Shown: piece by piece, positions 59,499 through 64,000 of the stretch
Layout: each line of letters begins with the position of its first letter
How positions within the stretch are numbered: the first letter of the stretch is position 1
From: Streptomyces sp. CB09001
GTDB taxonomy: Bacteria; Actinomycetota; Actinomycetes; Streptomycetales; Streptomycetaceae
DNA length: 64,000 nucleotides
Direction: 5' to 3'
Assembly (NCBI RefSeq): GCF_003369795.1
Contig: NZ_CP026730.1
Coordinates: 4,703,001-4,767,000 of the forward strand
Program-made: the position numbers and the translations under genes
Notes under the pieces: generated by a model
Told to the model about the DNA's origin: nothing
The model's input: only the letters and a program-made list of their open reading frames with translations
The model's database searches: none

Positions 59499-61166
59499 TT
59501 ACGCCAGGCCCGGCCCCCGTACCGGAATCGTCGTGAACGTCGGCGCGGGCGCCGGGTCCTGGAAGAAGTCGTTGCCCTTGTCGTCCACCACGACGAACGC
59601 CGGGAAGTCCTCGACCTCGATCTTCCAGACCGCCTCCATGCCGAGCTCCTCGTACTCGACGACCTCGACCTTCTTGATGCAGTCCTGCGCGAGCCGCGCC
59701 GCGGGCCCGCCGATCGAGCCCAGGTAGAAGCCGCCGTGCGCGTCGCACGCGGCGGTGACCTGCTTGCTCCGGTTGCCCTTGGCCAGCATCACCTTGGAGC
59801 CGCCCGCCGCCTGGAACTGCTCCACGTAGGAGTCCATGCGCCCGGCCGTGGTCGGGCCGAAGGAGCCGGAGGCGTACCCCTGGGGCGTCTTGGCCGGACC
59901 CGCGTAGTACACCGGGTGGTCCTTCAGGTACTGCGGCATCTCCTCGCCCGCGTCCAGCCGCTCCTTGATCTTGGCGTGCGCGATGTCGCGGGCCACCACC
60001 AGCGGGCCGGTGAGCGACAGGCGGGTCTTGACCGGGTGCTTGGTCAGCTCGGCGAGGATGTCGTCCATCGGCCGGTTGAGGTCGATCTTCACGACGTCAC
60101 CGTCGGCGTCGAGGTGCTCGTCCGTCGTCTCCGGCAGGAACCGGGCCGGGTCGGTCTCCAGCTGCTCCAGGAACACGCCCTCGGCGGTGATCTTCGCGAC
60201 CGCCTGCCGGTCGGCCGAGCAGGACACCGCGATGGCGACCGGGCAGGACGCCCCGTGCCGCGGCAGCCGCACCACGCGGACGTCGTGGCAGAAGTACTTG
60301 CCGCCGAACTGCGCGCCGATGCCGATCCTCTGCGTCAGCTCGAAGACCTTCTCCTCCAGCTCCTTGTCCCGGAAGCCGTGCCCGAGCTCCGAGCCTTCGG
60401 CCGGGATCTCGTCCAGGTAGTGCGCGGAGGCGTACTTCGCGGTCTTCAGCGCGTACTCGGCCGACGTGCCGCCGACGACGATCGCCAGGTGGTACGGCGG
60501 GCAGGCGGCCGTGCCGAGCGAGCGGATCTTCTCCTCCAGGAACTTCATCATGGAGGACTCGTTCAGGACGGCCTTCGTCTCCTGGTAGAGGAACGACTTG
60601 TTGGCCGAGCCGCCGCCCTTCGCCATGAACAGGAACTTGTAGGCGCCGCCGTCGGTCGCGTACAGCTCGATCTGGGCCGGGAGGTTGGAGCCGGTGTTCT
60701 TCTCCTCCCACATGGTGAGCGGAGCCATCTGCGAGTAACGCAGGTTCAGGTTCTTGTACGCGTCGTAGATGCCCCGGCTCAGGGCCTCCTCGTCGCCGCC
60801 CGCGGTGAGCACGTTCTGGCCCCGCTTGCCCATGACGATCGCCGTGCCGGTGTCCTGGCACATCGGCAGCACGCCCGCCGCCGCGATGTTCGCGTTCTTC
60901 AGCAGGTCCAGGGCGACGAACTTGTCGTTGCCGGACGCCTCCGGGTCGTCGATGATGCGGCGCAGCTGCGCCAGGTGGGCCGGGCGCAGGTAGTGCTGGA
61001 TGTCGTGAACGGCCTCCTCTGCCAGCTTGCGCAGGGCCTCCGACTCCACCTTGAGGAACGTCCGCCCGTCGGCCTCGAAGGTGGAGACACCCTCGGCGGT
61101 CACCAGCCGGTACGGAGTGGTGTCCTCGCCCTGGGGGAGCAGATCGGTGTACGCGAACTCAGGCAT
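59499..61166 (-). CDS. Class I (iron-sulfur) fumarate hydratase
   Basis: The protein has 555 residues from the ATG at 61166 (MPEFAYTDLLP); an ATG three codons upstream is the alternative. The N-terminal alpha domain (about 50-330) holds the three cluster cysteines in MCQDTGT, AACPPYH and ASCPVA, and the C-terminal beta domain (about 370-550) has the swivel fold with TTAGRMDSYV and GSIGGPAA. It interconverts fumarate and malate and is oxygen-sensitive. Single-polypeptide fumarases of this type carry a [4Fe-4S] cluster. Confidence 0.94.
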   Translation of the reverse strand: MPEFAYTDLLPQGEDTTPYRLVTAEGVSTFEADGRTFLKVESEALRKLAEEAVHDIQHYLRPAHLAQLRRIIDDPEASGNDKFVALDLLKNANIAAAGVLPMCQDTGTAIVMGKRGQNVLTAGGDEEALSRGIYDAYKNLNLRYSQMAPLTMWEEKNTGSNLPAQIELYATDGGAYKFLFMAKGGGSANKSFLYQETKAVLNESSMMKFLEEKIRSLGTAACPPYHLAIVVGGTSAEYALKTAKYASAHYLDEIPAEGSELGHGFRDKELEEKVFELTQRIGIGAQFGGKYFCHDVRVVRLPRHGASCPVAIAVSCSADRQAVAKITAEGVFLEQLETDPARFLPETTDEHLDADGDVVKIDLNRPMDDILAELTKHPVKTRLSLTGPLVVARDIAHAKIKERLDAGEEMPQYLKDHPVYYAGPAKTPQGYASGSFGPTTAGRMDSYVEQFQAAGGSKVMLAKGNRSKQVTAACDAHGGFYLGSIGGPAARLAQDCIKKVEVVEYEELGMEAVWKIEVEDFPAFVVVDDKGNDFFQDPAPAPTFTTIPVRGPGLA

Positions 61167-61386
61167 CTCGCCCATTCCTCACTCGACATCACGCGCGGCT
61201 GGATTCCTCAGCAACGACGGCTGGCCTCCGTTGGCAGCGCCAACCAGCCTAAAACCTGCCGACGGCGCCGAGCTTGTGAGGTAAGGCTCAGTGGGCTCCG
61301 GCCCCGGGACCGGCCCCGGCCCCGGTCCGAGACAAGGTTGTCCACAGGGCTAGTCGCGATCTATCGCGTTTCGGTACGCTACTGAC

Positions 61387-62067
61387 GTGGACCTCCAGAA
61401 GCACGCCCCAGCCGCCCCGCGCACCTCCGAGCTGCGCGCCTCGGACGCCGACCGCGACCGCGTCGCCGACATGCTGCGCGAGGCCCTCGCCGAGGGACGG
61501 CTCACCGCCGACGAGCACGCCGAGCGCGTCGAGGGCGTGCTGGCCGCCAAGACCGTCGGCGAGCTGGACGTCTTCGTGCGGGACCTGCCCGCCGCCCATC
61601 GCGGCCGGGACACCACCGCCCCGGCCCCGCACCACCCCACCGCCGGCGCCATCCCGACGGAACCCGACGAGAACGTGGTGGCGGTCTTCAGCAGCGCCGT
61701 GCGCAAGGGCCGCTGGCGCGCGAACCGCCGCATCCACGCCTACGCGGTCTTCGGCAGCGTCGAGATCGACCTCAGCGAGGCGGTCTTCGAGTACCAGCAG
61801 GTGGTCATCAAGGCGTTCTCCGTCTTCGGCAGCGTCGAGGTGCGCGTCCCGGAGAACGTGTCGGTGCGCGGCGCGGGCGGCAGCGTGCTGGGCAGCTTCG
61901 AGGTCCACACCCTCGACTCCAGCGAGGCCGAGGCTCCCGTCATCTACATAGACGGCTGGGCCGTACTGGGCAGCGTGGAGGCCCGCCCCAAGCGCGGCAA
62001 GGTCGTCGCCGACATCCTCGACCGGGTGCACCGGCGGGTCGAGAAGGGTTTGCGCAAGCACCTGTAG
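61387..62067 (+). CDS. DUF1707 and LiaF-like domain protein
   Basis: The protein has 226 residues with a GTG start. The N-terminal DUF1707 domain (about 18-72; LRASDADRDRVADMLREALAEGRLTADEHAERVEGVLAAKT) is followed by a linker and a C-terminal LiaF/cell-wall-active antibiotic response domain (about 100-205; AYAVFGSVEIDLSEAVF and FSVFGSVEVRVPENV). No ribosome site is visible, while TACGCT lies seven bases before the GTG, so the mRNA may be leaderless. It may sense envelope stress. Confidence 0.87.
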   Translation: MDLQKHAPAAPRTSELRASDADRDRVADMLREALAEGRLTADEHAERVEGVLAAKTVGELDVFVRDLPAAHRGRDTTAPAPHHPTAGAIPTEPDENVVAVFSSAVRKGRWRANRRIHAYAVFGSVEIDLSEAVFEYQQVVIKAFSVFGSVEVRVPENVSVRGAGGSVLGSFEVHTLDSSEAEAPVIYIDGWAVLGSVEARPKRGKVVADILDRVHRRVEKGLRKHL

Positions 62068-62172
62068 CGCGGCACCGGCAGCGGTTGGGAACCCAGTGCA
62101 TAGGCGCGCGTACAACGGGTAAGCCTTGACGCATCGTCTCTCGCTAGCGAAGCCGTCGTCAGGAGTAGACCC

Positions 62173-62550
62173 GTGCTGCAACCGCCGCATTCGTCCCTGC
62201 AGGTAGCTGCCGTTCCGGCCCAGCGGGTGCCCGTGCGGGACAGGGACCAAGACGCTCCCTGGCACACCGAGGCGGTGTGCCGGCGCGACGAGGCCGGACT
62301 GTTCTTCGCCCCCTCCAAGGAACCGACCGCCGCCCGGCTCTCCCGCGAAGAGGCCGCCAAGCGCGTCTGCGCGCGCTGTCCGGTCATGGTCGAGTGCCGC
62401 GAGCACGCCCTGTTGCAGCCCGAGCCCTACGGCGTCTGGGGCGGCCTCACGGCCGCCGAGCGCCGCGTGGTCCTCGCCCGGCGCCGCCGCCGCGACGTGG
62501 AACTCAAGAACGCCGCCCGCACGACGGGCCGCATAGCGGCGGCCGGTTAG
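62173..62550 (+). CDS. wblI: WhiB-family iron-sulfur regulator
   Basis: The protein has 125 residues with a GTG start; GGAG lies seven bases upstream. The four cluster cysteines are Cys36, Cys66, Cys69 and Cys75 (C-x29-C-x2-C-x5-C), followed by the GVWGG turn and a basic C-terminus (LARRRRRDVELKN). WhiB proteins bind a [4Fe-4S] cluster and the primary sigma factor. The position beside DUF1707 and glpX recalls S. coelicolor wblI; the gene name rests on this synteny. A strong terminator follows. Confidence 0.9.
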   Translation: MLQPPHSSLQVAAVPAQRVPVRDRDQDAPWHTEAVCRRDEAGLFFAPSKEPTAARLSREEAAKRVCARCPVMVECREHALLQPEPYGVWGGLTAAERRVVLARRRRRDVELKNAARTTGRIAAAG

Positions 62551-62560
62551 AACCCGGACA

Positions 62561-62603
62561 CGCAGAAGGGCACCCTCTCCGCACAGAGGGTGCCCTTTCT
62601 GCG
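62561..62603. terminator. Terminator after the whiB-type gene
   Basis: The stem CGCAGAAGGGCACCCTCT pairs with AGAGGGTGCCCTTTCTGCG (62585-62603) around a six-base loop, with one unpaired base. It lies 10 bases after the stop codon. Confidence 0.88.
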
Positions 62604-62760
62604 GCTGCGCCTCGTGGACGCGACCGACGGCGCCTCCCGGTGCCGGGGGCCGCAGCCGGCCCAAGGGGCGCGGGGAACTGCGCGACCAGCCACGACGGCG
62701 CCGCACCCGCCCCACGACAGGCACCCCCGACTCAATGGGCGCCCCGCGAAACCGACGGAG

Positions 62761-63792
62761 TCACTTCGCCCGGTCGAAATCCACCGCGCTGTACGCCCGC
62801 AGCTTGCTCAGCCGGTGCTCGGAGTCGATCCGCCGCACCGTCCCCGACTTGGACCGCATCACGATCGAGTCGGTCGTCGCCGTCTCCGAGCGGTACCGCA
62901 CCCCGCGCAGCAGCTCGCCGTCCGTGATACCGGTCGCGACGAAGAAGACGTTGTCCCCGGAGACCAGGTCGTCGGTGGTCAGCACCCGGTCCAGGTCGTG
63001 CCCGGCGTCCACCGCGCGCTGCCGCTCCTCGTCGTCCTTGGGCCACAGCTTGCCCTGGATGGTGCCGCCCAGGCACTTCACGGCGCAGGCCGAGATGATG
63101 CCCTCCGGCGTGCCACCGATGCCGAGCAGCAGGTCGATGCCGGTGCCCTCGCGCAGGGCCAGGATGGAGCCGGCCACGTCGCCGTCGGAGATCAGCTTGA
63201 TCCGGGCGCCGGTCTCCCGGACCTCCTTGATGAGGCCCTGGTGCCGCGGCCGGTCGAGGATGACGACCGTGACGTCTTCCGGCGTGCGCCGCTTGGCCTT
63301 GGCGATCCGGCGGATGTTCACGGCCACGGGCGCGTTGATGTCGACGAAGTCGGCGGCCTCGGGACCCGTGACGAGCTTGTCCATGTAGAAGACCGCGGAC
63401 GGGTCGAACATGGAGCCGCGCTCGGCCGCGGCCAGCACCGCGATCGCGTTGGTCATGCCGTTGGCGGTCAGCGTGGTGCCGTCGATCGGGTCGACGGCGA
63501 TGTCGACCTCGGCCCCGGTGCCGTCGCCGACCCGCTCCCCGTTGAAGAGCATCGGGGCCTCGTCCTTCTCGCCCTCGCCGATGACGACGACGCCGTTCAT
63601 CGAGACGGTGTGGACGAGGGTCCGCATGGCGCGCACCGCGGCACCGTCGGCGCCGTTCTTGTCACCGCGCCCGACCCAGCGGCCCGCGGCCATCGCCGCG
63701 GCCTCGGTGACCCGCACGAGCTCCATGGCGAGGTTGCGGTCGGGGGCCTCCGAGGGGACGTCCAGCTCGGACGGGAGATGATGCTCGGTCAT
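62761..63792 (-). CDS. glpX: Class II fructose-1,6-bisphosphatase GlpX
   Basis: The protein has 343 residues from the ATG at 63792 (GAAAGG upstream). It has the GlpX motifs GRGDKNGADGAAV, VIGEGEKDEAPML, DIAVDPIDGTTL (metal-binding acidic residues) and LLGIGGTPEGIISA. It hydrolyses fructose-1,6-bisphosphate to fructose-6-phosphate in gluconeogenesis and is the usual FBPase of actinobacteria. It is divergent from a DUF4245-like gene, and convergent with the whiB gene. Confidence 0.96.
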   Translation of the reverse strand: MTEHHLPSELDVPSEAPDRNLAMELVRVTEAAAMAAGRWVGRGDKNGADGAAVRAMRTLVHTVSMNGVVVIGEGEKDEAPMLFNGERVGDGTGAEVDIAVDPIDGTTLTANGMTNAIAVLAAAERGSMFDPSAVFYMDKLVTGPEAADFVDINAPVAVNIRRIAKAKRRTPEDVTVVILDRPRHQGLIKEVRETGARIKLISDGDVAGSILALREGTGIDLLLGIGGTPEGIISACAVKCLGGTIQGKLWPKDDEERQRAVDAGHDLDRVLTTDDLVSGDNVFFVATGITDGELLRGVRYRSETATTDSIVMRSKSGTVRRIDSEHRLSKLRAYSAVDFDRAK

Positions 63793-63918
63793 CGGAACGC
63801 ACCTTTCTGATACGACGACGGCCGGATGAGGGTATGGCCACGACTCTATCGTCAGTCCGACAAAATGAGCAGGGGACCCCACGTATGAGCGGAGCGGGCA
63901 CCTGCGACGATAGGGGGC

Positions 63919-64000
63919 GTGGCAGGTATGAAAGGCAAGCAGAAGTCGGCCCGGGACATGATTCTGTCCCTCGGGGTCATCGTCCTCGCGGCGGGCGTGA
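63919..64000 (+). CDS. DUF4245-like membrane protein, start only
   Basis: Twenty-seven residues are visible (VAGMKGKQKSARDMILSLGV..., then a hydrophobic start of a membrane segment) before the right edge. The KxxRDMxLSLGVI opening is typical of DUF4245 proteins that lie next to glpX in actinomycetes. The GTG at 63919 is used; the ATG at 63928 is the alternative. Confidence 0.65.
   Translation, partial: MAGMKGKQKSARDMILSLGVIVLAAGV

Overview
The window is chromosomal DNA of a Streptomyces, close to the S. coelicolor group. The evidence is very high GC with strong GC3 bias, frequent GTG starts and ATGA/GTGA overlaps, TTA codons confined to two genes, a WhiB protein, a DasR-type box in front of a chitinase, and gene order recalling the S. 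coelicolor stretch that ends with phoH-like, SLT lysozyme, AI-2E transporter, ahpD-ahpC-oxyR, ABC/PadR, SPFH, PBP, SpoIIE phosphatase, fumC, M28 peptidase, class I fumarase, DUF1707, whiB and glpX. No tRNA, rRNA, CRISPR array, insertion sequence or phage was seen.

Region 1 (1-10.6 kb): a cut aminotransferase and a secreted S1 protease, then a compact catabolic island. One arm (minus strand) carries an N-acyl-D-amino-acid deacylase and a PLP enzyme of the D-threonine aldolase/D-glucosaminate dehydratase fold. The other arm (plus strand) carries a KDG-type PfkB kinase, an IclR regulator, RidA and a GntP gluconate-type permease. A perfect 7-5-7 palindrome lies between the arms. Together these could take (N-acetyl)glucosaminate to KDG and KDPG. 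An acidic hypothetical protein and an atypical Nramp-like transporter follow.

Region 2 (10.6-16.4 kb): a broken gene resembling a contractile-injection-system cargo, an ECF sigma factor with a membrane partner, a polytopic membrane protein and a three-domain GH18 chitinase with DasR-type boxes.

Region 3 (16.4-31.5 kb): a Tad/Flp pilus locus (cpaB, tadZ/cpaE, two tadE, cpaF, tadB, tadC, flp pilin, tadG-like) plus lipoproteins, an OmpA-type wall-binding protein, a DUF192 protein and an AraC regulator. The first tadE and the AraC gene each have one TTA codon, which suggests bldA control. A lipoprotein/secreted-protein pair closes the region.

Region 4 (31.5-38.1 kb): assorted metabolic and regulatory genes: LLM oxidoreductase, degenerate M24 peptidase, SDR, XRE/MmyB regulator, methyltransferase, and an AlkZ-like DNA glycosylase candidate.

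Region 5 (38.1-64 kb): conserved core. It holds a probable 6C RNA, a PIN-PhoH ATPase, an SLT lysozyme, an AI-2E exporter, peroxide defence (ahpD, ahpC, divergent oxyR), a padR-ABC operon with its own operator, an SPFH/RHH operon with a large palindrome, a class A PBP, a GAF-SpoIIE-HATPase phosphatase, DUF402, two unrelated fumarases flanking a secreted M28 aminopeptidase, DUF1707, WhiB, glpX and the start of a DUF4245-like gene.
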